Source: Fibrobacterota bacterium (GTDB lineage Bacteria; Fibrobacterota; Fibrobacteria; UBA11236). Taken from it: a stretch of 36,185 nt of DNA. Below, piece by piece: positions 9,010 through 16,987 of this stretch. The stretch covers positions 1-36,185 of the forward strand of contig JAQBPO010000034.1 of assembly GCA_028287465.1 (NCBI GenBank), in the 5' to 3' direction. A model generated the notes under the pieces. That model was not told the DNA's origin, made no database searches, and saw only the letters and a list, made by a program, of their open reading frames with translations. Positions within the stretch are counted from its first letter, which is position 1; each line of letters opens with the position of its first letter. Position numbers and translations under genes: made by a program.

Positions 9010-9034
9010 AAGGCCCCCATTCCGGGGGCCTTTT
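9010..9034 (+). terminator. Intrinsic terminator of the dehydrogenase lipoprotein gene
   Basis: AAGGCCCCC (9010-9018) pairs perfectly with GGGGGCCTT (9024-9032) around a 5-nt loop, running into TTTT (9031-9034). It lies 55 nt after the stop. Confidence 0.85.
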
Positions 9035-9087
9035 CCATTTCCGGCCTCGGAACTCCTTTCAACCGTCCGTCTTGTTTAGCAACGATC

Positions 9088-9104
9088 TTGACAGGTAGTG
9101 TCAA
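9088..9104 (+). promoter_or_regulatory. Inverted repeat with -35-like half-site upstream of the 60-residue ORF
   Basis: TTGACA-GGTAG-TGTCAA is a perfect 6+6 inverted repeat with a 5-nt spacer, and its left arm equals the consensus -35 hexamer. It lies 116 nt before the ATG at 9220, between two strong terminators, so it may be a promoter/operator. No good -10 box sits at 16-18 nt spacing, so promoter function is uncertain. Confidence 0.4.
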
Positions 9105-9219
9105 TACCGGCACAGGTTACCTTTACATCACTACCCGAATCCTCCCGATTTCCACCCTTCTATGTGCTTTGGCCTATGGCATTTCAATTGCTTATTCAAT
9201 ATGGACGAAAGGAATCCAT

Positions 9220-9402
9220 ATGCAACCCAACTTCCAAGACAACCGAGCCGTGAAACTGGAAAAAGCGCTCTCGCCGGATTTCATACCCCTATTCGGCGGC
9301 CGTCCCGCAAGGACCGCGCGCATCGGCAAGGATGACTCCATGGATCTGAAAATCGTCCTGAACACCACCAAGGACGTGGAAGAGTTCTTGGCTAAATTCT
9401 GA
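9220..9402 (+). CDS. Small orphan protein (60 residues), function unknown
   Basis: I do not recognise this protein. The ATG at 9220 is chosen because GAAAGGA (9207-9213) is a good ribosome-binding site at 6-nt spacing; the frame stays open upstream to 9088, but that part is AT-richer and lacks a ribosome site. The product is hydrophilic with mixed charge, has no signal peptide, membrane segment or Cys, and has a central segment rich in Gly/Arg/Pro (FGGRPARTAR) followed by a likely helix at the C-terminus (TKDVEEFLAKF). It is flanked by a strong terminator on each side and by an upstream inverted repeat, so it forms its own small transcription unit. A small cytosolic regulator or peptide tag is possible but not shown. 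Confidence 0.6.
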   Translation: MQPNFQDNRAVKLEKALSPDFIPLFGGRPARTARIGKDDSMDLKIVLNTTKDVEEFLAKF

Positions 9403-9436
9403 CCTGGGCCGTGGCGTATCCTGGATTCACGAAGTA

Positions 9437-9464
9437 AAACCCCAAGCGGGACGGCTTGGGGTTT
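9437..9464. terminator. Strong, probably bidirectional terminator
   Basis: AAACCCCAAGC (9437-9447) pairs perfectly with GCTTGGGGTTT (9454-9464) around a 6-nt loop: an 11-bp stem. T-rich sequence follows on the plus strand (TTTCTTATT), and an A-run precedes it (AAAA 9436-9439), which reads as T on the minus strand. It can end the 60-residue ORF transcript and, from the other side, guaB, whose stop is about 170 nt away. Confidence 0.85.
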
Positions 9465-9637
9465 CTTATTGAAAGCGGTTTTCCCCGGACGGCATGCCGT
9501 CAGGGCGCTTCCGGGTTGGGAAAGGGTATCGGTGGCCATGGGCCGCCCGCCGGGTCCGGTTCCCCAATGGGATCCGGCCGGAGGATCGGAACGCTGGAAT
9601 GCGGACGGGCGCAGGCGCCTATCGGGGGATCCGCGGA

Positions 9638-11152
9638 TTATGTATCGTCGTCGAACTTGGAATCGACCTTGATGATGTTCGAGGTGCCGCCTTCTTCGAT
9701 GGACTGCTCGGACACCAAGGTCAAAACGGCGTTCTGGGTGAATTCCGCAAGCGTCTTCGACCCCAGGTTGCACATGGTGGCGCGCATCTTCTCCAGGGTC
9801 ATTGCCAGGACCTCGTTCACGGAACCGACCACGGGAACGTAGCCGTCCACGCCTTCCTCGAAGTGCAGGCGCGAAGATCCCTTTTCATCCACATAGCGTT
9901 CCCAGTTGCGGGCCCGGTTGGAGCCTTCGCCCCAATAGGGCTTGTAGATGCGGCCCTTGATGGAGACCTTGGGGGTGGGGCTCTCGTTGGTCATGGCGAA
10001 GTAACGGCCCATCATGACGAAGTCCGCGCCCATGGCCATGGCGATGATGATCTGGGTATCGTTGGCGAGGCCGCCGTCCGAGCAGATGGGGATGTAGACG
10101 CCCTTTTCCCGGAAATACCTGTTGCGCTCTTCCACCACTTCCATCAGGGCCGAGGCCTGTCCCCGGCCGATGCCCTTCTGTTCGCGGGTGATGCAGATGG
10201 ATCCGCCGCCGATGCCGACCTTGACGAAATCGAGCTGGGCCTCTTCCACCAGGTAGCGGAACCCTTCCGCCGAGACCACGTTGCCGCCGCCGATGATCAG
10301 CTTGTCGGCATAACGCTCCCGAGCCCACAGGGAGGCTTCCTTCTGGAACTCCGAGAACCCGTCCGAGGAATCGAAGGAGACCACGTCGACGCCGGCCTCG
10401 ACCAGGGCGGGCAGCCGTTCCTTGTAGTCATGGGTGTTGATGCCCGCGGCCGCCACCAGGCGCTTGCGCGGATCCAGGAGCTCGAGGGGATTGTTGATAT
10501 GATCGACATAATCCTTCTTGAACACCAGGGAGTTCAGCCGTCCGTCCGCCTCCAGGATGGGCAGGGCCTCCTTCTTATGCTTGTAGAGCTGGTGGTTCGC
10601 CTCCTTGAGGGTGATGCCCACCGTCCCATGGATGACCTTTTCCTTCGGGGTCATGTAGCCTTTGACCTGGGAGGAGAGGTCGTCTTCGAACTCCCAGAAG
10701 TCCTTGTCCGTGATGATGCCCATGAACCTGCCGTTGCTGCTTCCGTCCTCGGTAACGGGCACGGTGGAGTGCCCGGTCTTCTTCATCACGTCCAGCAATT
10801 CCCGTAGGGTCGCGGTCGGTTTCACGTTGGAATCGCTGCGGACGAAGCCGGCCTTATGGGCCTTGATCTTGGCGATCATGGCCGCCTGGGCCTCGATGGT
10901 CTGGGAACAGAACACGAAGGCCATGCCGCCTTGCCGGGCCAGGGCCACGCCCATGTCCGTGCCGGATACGGCCTGCATGCTCGCGGAGACCACGGGGATG
11001 TTCAGGGTCAGGCGGCTGGCTTCCCCGGCCTTGAAGCGGGCGATGGGCGCCGCCAAGGAGACATTGCGAGGAAGGTGTTCCTTGCGGGTCAGACGGGGGA
11101 TGAGGAGGTATTCGGAGAAAGTGCGGGAGAGATCGTCTAGTATTTTGGCCAT
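9638..11152 (-). CDS. guaB: Inosine-5'-monophosphate dehydrogenase
   Basis: Catalyses NAD-dependent oxidation of IMP to XMP, the committed step of GMP synthesis, in the cytosol. From the ATG at 11152 it is 504 residues (a TTG two codons upstream is also possible). A TIM-barrel is interrupted by a pair of CBS domains (about residues 103-223). The catalytic loop reads GIGGGSICITREQKGIGRGQ, with the nucleophilic Cys near residue 320; most IMPDHs have GPGSICTTR here, so this is a variant subfamily. Also seen are the phosphate-binding ICSDGGLAND and GRIYKPYWGEGSNRARN in the region of the mobile flap. The gene stands alone and diverges from asnB. No ribosome-binding site precedes the ATG, and a promoter-like -10 lies only 6 nt upstream, so the mRNA may be leaderless. 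Confidence 0.95.
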   Translation of the reverse strand: MAKILDDLSRTFSEYLLIPRLTRKEHLPRNVSLAAPIARFKAGEASRLTLNIPVVSASMQAVSGTDMGVALARQGGMAFVFCSQTIEAQAAMIAKIKAHKAGFVRSDSNVKPTATLRELLDVMKKTGHSTVPVTEDGSSNGRFMGIITDKDFWEFEDDLSSQVKGYMTPKEKVIHGTVGITLKEANHQLYKHKKEALPILEADGRLNSLVFKKDYVDHINNPLELLDPRKRLVAAAGINTHDYKERLPALVEAGVDVVSFDSSDGFSEFQKEASLWARERYADKLIIGGGNVVSAEGFRYLVEEAQLDFVKVGIGGGSICITREQKGIGRGQASALMEVVEERNRYFREKGVYIPICSDGGLANDTQIIIAMAMGADFVMMGRYFAMTNESPTPKVSIKGRIYKPYWGEGSNRARNWERYVDEKGSSRLHFEEGVDGYVPVVGSVNEVLAMTLEKMRATMCNLGSKTLAEFTQNAVLTLVSEQSIEEGGTSNIIKVDSKFDDDT

Positions 11153-11157
11153 ATCCA

Positions 11158-11187
11158 AATTTAGTAAGGGGCAGAATAGTTTGTCAG
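11158..11187 (-). promoter_or_regulatory. Candidate guaB promoter
   Basis: On the minus strand CTGACA (11187-11182, 5/6 to the -35 consensus), an 18-nt spacer and TAAATT (11163-11158, 4/6 to the -10 consensus) precede the ATG at 11152. Transcription would start at or next to the start codon. Confidence 0.4.
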
Positions 11188-11316
11188 GCCTCCCTGGATC
11201 GGGTTTTCCGGGTCAAACCGGGGGCCCGCAGGATTGGCCTCGAAAGGGTTCTGCCAGGCTGGCACGGGATGCCGGTTTTTTTGACCTGGAAAGGGACCAG
11301 AGAAAGGTCTTTAAGA

Positions 11317-11345
11317 TTGCCATGGACCCGGGCAAGGGTTAAATT
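11317..11345 (+). promoter_or_regulatory. Candidate promoter of the asnB operon
   Basis: TTGCCA (11317-11322), a 17-nt spacer and TAAATT (11340-11345) lie 53 nt before the asnB ATG, in the 245-bp divergent spacer between guaB and asnB. The -35 matches 5/6 and the -10 matches 4/6. Confidence 0.35.
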
Positions 11346-11397
11346 TTATCCTCTTTCGTGGGTTTTGGCCGTTAAACCCATGAACCGGGAGAGAAAA

Positions 11398-13368
11398 ATG
11401 TGCGGCATAGCCGGCATCCTGATGCCCGAAGGCGCTCCCCTGGACGGAATGGTGTTGAGGCGGATGACCCGAACCCTCACCCATCGCGGACCCGATGAAG
11501 AAGGCTATTTCGAAAAGGACGGGATGGGGCTGGGCCACCGGCGCCTTTCCATCATCGACCTTTCCGGCGGCAAGCAGCCCCTGCACAACGAGGATTCCTC
11601 CGTCTGGACGAGCTTCAACGGCGAAATCTTCAATTACATCGAACTGCGCGAGGGCCTGATCAAGAAGGGTCATCGTTTCAGCACCCAGTCGGATACGGAA
11701 GTCATCGTCCACCTCTACGAGGAATACGGGACCTCCTTCGTCGACCATCTGAACGGCCAATTCGCCATCGCGCTCTGGGACATCCCGCGACGCCGCCTGG
11801 TCTTGACCCGGGACCGGGTGGGAATCCGCCCCCTATTCTATTCCCTCCGCCCGGACGGCGGGCTGATCTTCGCGTCCGAGATGAAAGCCATCCTCGAATA
11901 TCCCGGCGTCCCCCGGGAGATCGACCCGGTGGGGGTCGCCCAAATCACGAGCTTCTGGGTCAATATCCCTCCGCGAACGGTCTTCAAGGGCATCGAGGAG
12001 TTGGGGCCGGGACGCACCCTGGTGGCTGAGAACGGTTCCGTCCGGGTCATGCAGTATTGGCGCCACCGGTTTCCCGCGCGCAACGAGTACGAGGACAGGC
12101 CGTTGGAGCACTACCGGGAGCGCCTGCGAGAACTCCTATCGGATTCCATCACCCTGCAGCTGCGTTCGGACGTGCCCGTGGCCGCGTACCTGAGCGGCGG
12201 CATCGACTCCTCCATCATCTGCGCCTTGGCCAAGAAGCACCACATCAATGACCTCATCACGTTTTCCGTCGCCTTCACGGACAAGCGTTTCGACGAGCGC
12301 GAATACCAGATGCAAATGGTCGACCATCTCAGGACCGATCACCGGTGCATCGAGGTGGGCGAAGGGGACATCGGCAGGGATTTCGCGGAGGCGGTCTGGT
12401 TCGCCGAACGGCCCATGATGCGCACCGCCCCCGCCCCCCTGTTGGCGCTCTCGCGGCTGGTGCGAGGGAACGGGATCAAGGTGGTGCTCACGGGAGAAGG
12501 CGCCGACGAGATTTTCGGGGGCTACAACATCTTCCGCGAGGACAAGGTGCGGCGGTTCTGGGCCCGGCAGCCGGAATCGAAGTTCCGGCCCTTGGCGCTG
12601 GGCAAACTATACGGTTACATAGGCCGGGACAAGAATGCCTCCAACTTCTGGCAGCTCTTTTTCCGCAAGGGCATGGAGGACGTGGACAATCCGTATTATT
12701 CCCATCTCATACGCTGGAACAACTCCTCGCAAATGCGCCGCATCCTGCACCCGGACTTCCGCGCCGCGATGCCCACGGAAGACCAGCTGCTGGAGGATCT
12801 CAAGCCCTATCTGGATCCCGGCGTGGACAAGTGGCACCCGTTATGCCGGGCCCAGTACCTGGAGATGACCCTTTTCATGAGCGGCTACCTGTTGAATTCC
12901 CAGGGAGACCGCATGATGATGGGCAACTCGGTCGAAGGGCGGTACCCGTTCCTGGACCACCGCCTCATCGAATTCGCGGCCACCGTGCCCACCAAGTACA
13001 AGATCAACGGCTTGGAGGAGAAATACCTCCTCAAACGCTCCTTCGGGGATCTGGTGCCAGCCGCCATCGCGAACCGGCCGAAGAAACCCTACCGGGCCCC
13101 CATTGCCGCGTGCTTCCGGGAGGGGACCGGCCTCGCGGCGGATTCCATCGCTCCGCAGGCGCTGGAAAGCGCGGGATACGTCAAGGCGGACGCCTTCGCG
13201 CGCCTCATGGCGAAAAGCCGCCCGGGAGGTCCCGGGCTCGGCGAGCGGGACGAGATGGCCGTGGCCACCGTGACCTCGCTCCAGTTGCTGCATCGGTTCT
13301 TCATCGCAGACGGCGCGCGGTCGCGCGTCGTTCAATCGCATACCAAGGAGTCCGCTTCCCCGGAATGA
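11398..13368 (+). CDS. asnB: Asparagine synthase (glutamine-hydrolysing) family amidotransferase
   Basis: Class II glutamine amidotransferase plus ATP-dependent synthetase, 656 residues. The start at 11398 is required because Cys2 (M-C-G-I-A-G) must become the N-terminal nucleophile. The glutaminase domain (2 to about 200) has the typical LTHRGPD, GHRRLSI and FNGEIFNY motifs. The synthetase domain carries the PP-loop SGGIDSS from residue 266 and LTGEGADEIFGGY. In E. coli the family converts Asp to Asn, but many homologues in polysaccharide and secondary-metabolite clusters amidate other carboxylates. Here the ATGA overlap with an acyl carrier protein gene argues for such a specialised role, resembling amidotransferases of exosortase-associated polysaccharide loci. 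The family is certain; the substrate is unknown. Confidence 0.92.
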   Translation: MCGIAGILMPEGAPLDGMVLRRMTRTLTHRGPDEEGYFEKDGMGLGHRRLSIIDLSGGKQPLHNEDSSVWTSFNGEIFNYIELREGLIKKGHRFSTQSDTEVIVHLYEEYGTSFVDHLNGQFAIALWDIPRRRLVLTRDRVGIRPLFYSLRPDGGLIFASEMKAILEYPGVPREIDPVGVAQITSFWVNIPPRTVFKGIEELGPGRTLVAENGSVRVMQYWRHRFPARNEYEDRPLEHYRERLRELLSDSITLQLRSDVPVAAYLSGGIDSSIICALAKKHHINDLITFSVAFTDKRFDEREYQMQMVDHLRTDHRCIEVGEGDIGRDFAEAVWFAERPMMRTAPAPLLALSRLVRGNGIKVVLTGEGADEIFGGYNIFREDKVRRFWARQPESKFRPLALGKLYGYIGRDKNASNFWQLFFRKGMEDVDNPYYSHLIRWNNSSQMRRILHPDFRAAMPTEDQLLEDLKPYLDPGVDKWHPLCRAQYLEMTLFMSGYLLNSQGDRMMMGNSVEGRYPFLDHRLIEFAATVPTKYKINGLEEKYLLKRSFGDLVPAAIANRPKKPYRAPIAACFREGTGLAADSIAPQALESAGYVKADAFARLMAKSRPGGPGLGERDEMAVATVTSLQLLHRFFIADGARSRVVQSHTKESASPE

Positions 13369-13640
13369 ACATGGCCAACGAGAATACGCAAGAAATCAAG
13401 GCAAAGGTCAGGCGGTTCGTGATCGACAACTTCCTGATGGGGGACGCGCCATCCATGCTGAAGGATGGCGAATCCTTCATGGAGACGGGAACCATCGATT
13501 CCACCGGAGTCCTGGAAATCGTGACCTTCCTCGAGGAGGTGTTCCGCATCAAGGTGGACGATAAGGATCTGATCCCCGAGAACCTTGATTCCGTGGACAA
13601 CCTGGCCCGCTACATCGCCGGGAAAAACCATGCTGCTTGA
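13365..13640 (+). CDS. Acyl carrier protein (phosphopantetheine-binding)
   Basis: A 91-residue stand-alone carrier protein. The predicted 4'-phosphopantetheine attachment site is Ser46 in GTIDSTGVLEIV; the usual D-S-L is D-S-T here. The surrounding helices fit the ACP/PCP fold (FLEEVFRIKVDDKDL, then DSVDNLARYI). It starts with an ATG overlapping the asnB stop (ATGA), with AAGGAG 14 nt upstream; a second ATG at 13371 is possible. Its stop overlaps the start of the AMP-ligase gene. The pairing with a ligase directly downstream suggests that the ligase loads this carrier. It is unlikely to be the housekeeping fatty-acid ACP, because it lacks the D-S-L motif and sits in a specialised operon. Confidence 0.88.
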   Translation: MNMANENTQEIKAKVRRFVIDNFLMGDAPSMLKDGESFMETGTIDSTGVLEIVTFLEEVFRIKVDDKDLIPENLDSVDNLARYIAGKNHAA

Positions 13641-15201
13641 CCACTTCCTGGCGCATAGCGCGGCGCGGCATCCGGGCAAGACGGCCCTGATCTGCGGCGA
13701 TCGGCGCGCCACCTACGCGGAAGTGGATGAAGGCGCCAACGCCCTCGCCCGGGCCTACCTGGCCTTGGGCCTGAAGCGCCAGGAACGGGTCTGCATCTAT
13801 TTCGACAACTCGGTGGAAACGGTCCAGGGACTGTTCGCGGCCCTTAAGGCGGCCGGCGTCTTCCTGGTGGTCAACCCCGGGGTCAAGGGGGACAAGCTCG
13901 CCTACATCCTCGGCGACTGCGATGCCCTCATCCTGGTGACGGGCCGCCGCAACCTGAAGCCGGTCGAAGCGGAGGTGGCCGCGGTTCCCGGGCTCCGCCA
14001 CGTCATCCTTGTCGATTACGATGCCGAAGCCGGCGAGGATCCGGGCTCCGCTTTCCCGGTCCTACGGGCGGCGGGCAAGGACGTCCACGGCCTGGCTTCC
14101 CTGACCGCCGCCCAACCCCGGACCCCCCCGGCCAATCCGAACATCGATCTCGACCTCGCCAGCCTCATCTATACTTCCGGATCGACGGGCACCCCCAAGG
14201 GCGTCACCCTTACCCATCTCAACATGGTGGCCGCGGCGACCTCCATCACGGGCTATCTCGCGAACCAGGAGGAGGACATCATCCTGGCGGTCCTGCCCCT
14301 CGCCTTCGACTATGGACTGTACCAGGTGCTCATGGCCTTCAAGTTCGGCGGCACCGTGGTCCTGGAGAGGATGTTCCTGTATCCGGGAAGGTTCCTGGAA
14401 CTCATCGCCCGGGAAAAGGTGACGGGCCTCCCGATAGTGCCCACCATCCTGGCCATCCTCCTCAACCTCAAGGACCTCGAGGAGCATGACTTCTCTTCGG
14501 TCCGGTACCTGAGCAATACCGCCCAGGCCCTGCCCGTGCACCATATCGCGCGCCTGCGCCGGGTGATGCCCAAGGCCCGCATCTATTCCATGTACGGCCT
14601 CACGGAATGCAAGCGCGTCGCCTACCTGCCCCCCGAACTCATAGACAAGAAGCCCTCCTCCGTGGGAATCGCCATCCCGAATACGGAAGTATGGATCGAA
14701 GATGAGGAAGGCAATCGCATCACCGCCCCCTGGGCGCCCGGGGAATTGGTCGTGCGCGGCTCCCATGTCATGGTCGGGTATTGGAACAAGCCCGAGGAGA
14801 CGGCGAAATGCCTCAAGGCGGGTCCGAATCCCCACGAACGCATCCTCCGGACCGGCGACCTCTTCAAGCAGGACGAGGACGGCCACCTGTACTTCATCTC
14901 CCGCAAGGACGATCTCATCAAGACCGCAGGCGAGCGCGTGGGCCCCCGGGAGATCGAGAACGTCCTCTACGAGCTTCCGCAGGTGCGGGAAGCCGCCGTC
15001 ATCGGCGTGCCGGACGAAATCCTCGGCCAGGCCATCAAGGCCTTCCTGGCCCTGGCGGACGGGGCAATCCTGACGGATCTCGATGTCATCAAGCATTGCC
15101 AGAACCGCCTGGAAAAATTCATGGTGCCCAGGCACGTGGAATTCCGTCCCGAGCTTCCGAAGACGAATACGGGCAAGATCAGCAAAAAAGGATTGGCATA
15201 A
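13630..15201 (+). CDS. AMP-dependent acyl/aminoacyl ligase (ANL superfamily)
   Basis: Adenylate-forming enzyme of 523 residues that activates a carboxylic acid with ATP and transfers it to a thiol, probably the carrier protein encoded just upstream. The ATG at 13630 overlaps the carrier stop. Signature motifs: YTSGSTGTPKG (181-191), YGLTE (near 325), RTGDLFKQDEDG (near 415), RKDDLIKTAGERVGPREIE, and the C-terminal catalytic lysine in TGKISKKG. The order of domains and length are normal. It resembles the exosortase-A-associated acyl-CoA ligase family more than long-chain fatty acyl-CoA ligases, but I cannot confirm that by eye. The acid specificity is unknown. The stop is separated by 1 nt from the next start. 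Confidence 0.9.
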   Translation: MLLDHFLAHSAARHPGKTALICGDRRATYAEVDEGANALARAYLALGLKRQERVCIYFDNSVETVQGLFAALKAAGVFLVVNPGVKGDKLAYILGDCDALILVTGRRNLKPVEAEVAAVPGLRHVILVDYDAEAGEDPGSAFPVLRAAGKDVHGLASLTAAQPRTPPANPNIDLDLASLIYTSGSTGTPKGVTLTHLNMVAAATSITGYLANQEEDIILAVLPLAFDYGLYQVLMAFKFGGTVVLERMFLYPGRFLELIAREKVTGLPIVPTILAILLNLKDLEEHDFSSVRYLSNTAQALPVHHIARLRRVMPKARIYSMYGLTECKRVAYLPPELIDKKPSSVGIAIPNTEVWIEDEEGNRITAPWAPGELVVRGSHVMVGYWNKPEETAKCLKAGPNPHERILRTGDLFKQDEDGHLYFISRKDDLIKTAGERVGPREIENVLYELPQVREAAVIGVPDEILGQAIKAFLALADGAILTDLDVIKHCQNRLEKFMVPRHVEFRPELPKTNTGKISKKGLA

Positions 15202-15202
15202 A

Positions 15203-16177
15203 ATGGCTTTCACCAAGGCGGCCCTGGACCTCGATTGCGCCAAGGAGGCGGATCGCATCGGGGACGCCATGCGATCCCAGCTCCGGGAATCACGGCGCAA
15301 AGGCCTCGTCCTGGGCCTTTCCGGCGGCATCGACAGCAGCGTCACCGCGGCCCTGGCCGTGCTCGCCCTGGGCAAGGATCGCGTTTTCGGAATCTTCATG
15401 CCCGAGCGCGACTCGGATCCCGAGACCATGCATTTCAGCCGCATGATCGCCGAGCACCTCGGCATCCGCACCGCGACCGAGGACATCAGCGATGCCCTGG
15501 AAGCCGTTGGCTGCTACCGCCGCCGGAACGAGGCCGTGGCCACGGTCCTTCCCGGATTCACCCCGGAGTGGAAGTTCAAGATCGTGCTGCCCGGCCCCGA
15601 CCATGAAGGTTTCAACTTCTATTCCGTGGTGGCCCAGGGCCCGCGGGGAGAGGAAGCGAAGGAGCGCCTGCCCCTCAACGCGTACCTCACCATCGTCGCC
15701 GCGACCAACTTCAAGCAGCGCATCCGGAAGATGATGGAGTATTACTACGCGGACAGCCTGAATTTCGCGGTGGCCGGCACCCCCAACCGCCTGGAATTCG
15801 ACCAGGGCTTCTTCGTGAAGCAGGGTGACGGAGCGGCGGACATAAAGCCCATCGCCCACCTCTACAAGACCCAGGTATACGACCTGGCCGCCTATCTGGG
15901 AGTGCCCGAACCCATCCTCCGCAGGCCTCCCACCACGGACACCTACAGCATGCCCCAAAGCCAGGAAGAGTTCTACTTCAGCCTGCCCTACGGCAAGATG
16001 GATCTGTGCCTGTGCGGCTTCAATGCCGGCGCCTCCGCGGCGGAAGTGGCTACGGCGGCCGGACTCACGGAATCACAGGTGCAGCGCGCCTTCAAGGACA
16101 TCGAAACCAAACGCTCGACAACGCGTTACCAGCACCTCAAGCCACGGCTCGTGGAGGAGATACCCAATGTCGGCTGA
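15203..16177 (+). CDS. NAD synthase-like ATP pyrophosphatase (NadE family), probable specialised paralogue
   Basis: A 324-residue protein of the NadE family, which forms an amide on an adenylated carboxylate using ammonia. The PP-loop SGGIDSS is residues 40-46, and the family block GDGAADIKPIAHLYKTQV is near 212-229. It has no glutaminase (nitrilase) domain, so would need free ammonia or a partner. The usual sAGLWxGQTDE segment is replaced by a PPTTDTYSMPQSQEE segment, and there is an extra stretch near 100-150 containing an LPGPDHEGFNFY segment. These differences and the operon suggest that it amidates another substrate, but genuine NAD synthase activity cannot be excluded, as no other nadE is in view. 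AAAGGA lies 10 nt before the ATG. It overlaps the methyltransferase gene by 11 nt. Confidence 0.85.
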   Translation: MAFTKAALDLDCAKEADRIGDAMRSQLRESRRKGLVLGLSGGIDSSVTAALAVLALGKDRVFGIFMPERDSDPETMHFSRMIAEHLGIRTATEDISDALEAVGCYRRRNEAVATVLPGFTPEWKFKIVLPGPDHEGFNFYSVVAQGPRGEEAKERLPLNAYLTIVAATNFKQRIRKMMEYYYADSLNFAVAGTPNRLEFDQGFFVKQGDGAADIKPIAHLYKTQVYDLAAYLGVPEPILRRPPTTDTYSMPQSQEEFYFSLPYGKMDLCLCGFNAGASAAEVATAAGLTESQVQRAFKDIETKRSTTRYQHLKPRLVEEIPNVG

Positions 16178-16982
16178 AACGGTCCGGAAATACGATGCGG
16201 AGAAATACTGGGCGGAACGCTACAAGGAGATCGATATCTCGAAATCGGGACACATCGATCTTCCGGTGGCCTATAACCAATGGCTGTACCGGCGCAAGAA
16301 GGAGCGCCTTTTGCAGGGGCTGGTCAAGGCCGGATTCGATCCCAAGGGCGCTTCGGTGCTCGAAATCGCCGCAGGTACGGGCGTTTACGTGGAAATGTGG
16401 AAGTCCCTGGGCGTCGGCAAGCTTTGCGGCATGGACATCAGCCAGAACGCGATCGATGCCTTGTCCGTCCGCTTTCCCGGCTACTCCTTCCACAAACGCG
16501 ACCTCACGGATCCCGGGCTTTCCTCCCTGACCGGCGGCGGCTACGACCTCGTTACCGCCGTGGACATGCTTTACCATATCGTCGACGATGGGGATTTCCC
16601 GGCGGCCCTGGCGAACCTGGCCGAAACCTGCCGGCCCGGAGGCCTCCTCGCCATCCACGACTTCTTCATGCACCATCGGGAAATGGACTTCGGCTATATC
16701 AAGCTCCGGACCCTTAAGGATTACCAGGCAGCGCTCGCCAAGGCGGGATTCGAAATCGTCTCCCGGACCCCTACCTTCTTCTTCACGGTGCAGACCTATG
16801 ATCACAAGTCGCCGGACACCAAAAAGGCCATGGACAGGCTATGGTCGCGCCTGGTCTTCCCCTTCATCAACGGCAGGCCGGACCTGGCCGGGCGCCTGGG
16901 CTATTACAGCGACAAGATCCTCGGAAGCCTCCTGAAAGAGGGCCCATCCTTCGAAATGATGGTTTGCCGTCGCAAGGCCTAG
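16167..16982 (+). CDS. Class I SAM-dependent methyltransferase
   Basis: A 271-residue Rossmann-fold methyltransferase. Motif I is VLEIAAGTGVY (64-74), the acidic residue binding the SAM ribose is probably Asp90 (GMDIS), and the post-motif region VTAVDMLYHIVDD and RPGGLLAIHDF match the UbiE/Methyltransf_11 type. The ATG at 16167 lies inside the end of the NadE-like gene and has GGAGGAGA at good spacing, so the two are translationally coupled. The N-terminal part (YWAERYKEIDISKSGHIDLP) looks like substrate-recognising helices of small-molecule methyltransferases. The substrate is unknown, presumably the product of the upstream enzymes. Confidence 0.88.
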   Translation: MSAETVRKYDAEKYWAERYKEIDISKSGHIDLPVAYNQWLYRRKKERLLQGLVKAGFDPKGASVLEIAAGTGVYVEMWKSLGVGKLCGMDISQNAIDALSVRFPGYSFHKRDLTDPGLSSLTGGGYDLVTAVDMLYHIVDDGDFPAALANLAETCRPGGLLAIHDFFMHHREMDFGYIKLRTLKDYQAALAKAGFEIVSRTPTFFFTVQTYDHKSPDTKKAMDRLWSRLVFPFINGRPDLAGRLGYYSDKILGSLLKEGPSFEMMVCRRKA

Positions 16983-16987
16983 GATAG

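Noticed and set aside
7671-9113. 480-codon minus-strand open frame opposite the end of the dehydrogenase lipoprotein
   Set aside because: It is opposite well-formed CBM6, PKD and CBM_4_9-like domains and runs across a strong terminator; composition is that of a complement shadow.
9494-10807. 437-codon open frame antisense to guaB
   Set aside because: It lies opposite a clear IMP dehydrogenase, is rich in His/Gly/Asp/Val as expected of a shadow in GC-rich DNA, and shows no family motif or ribosome site.
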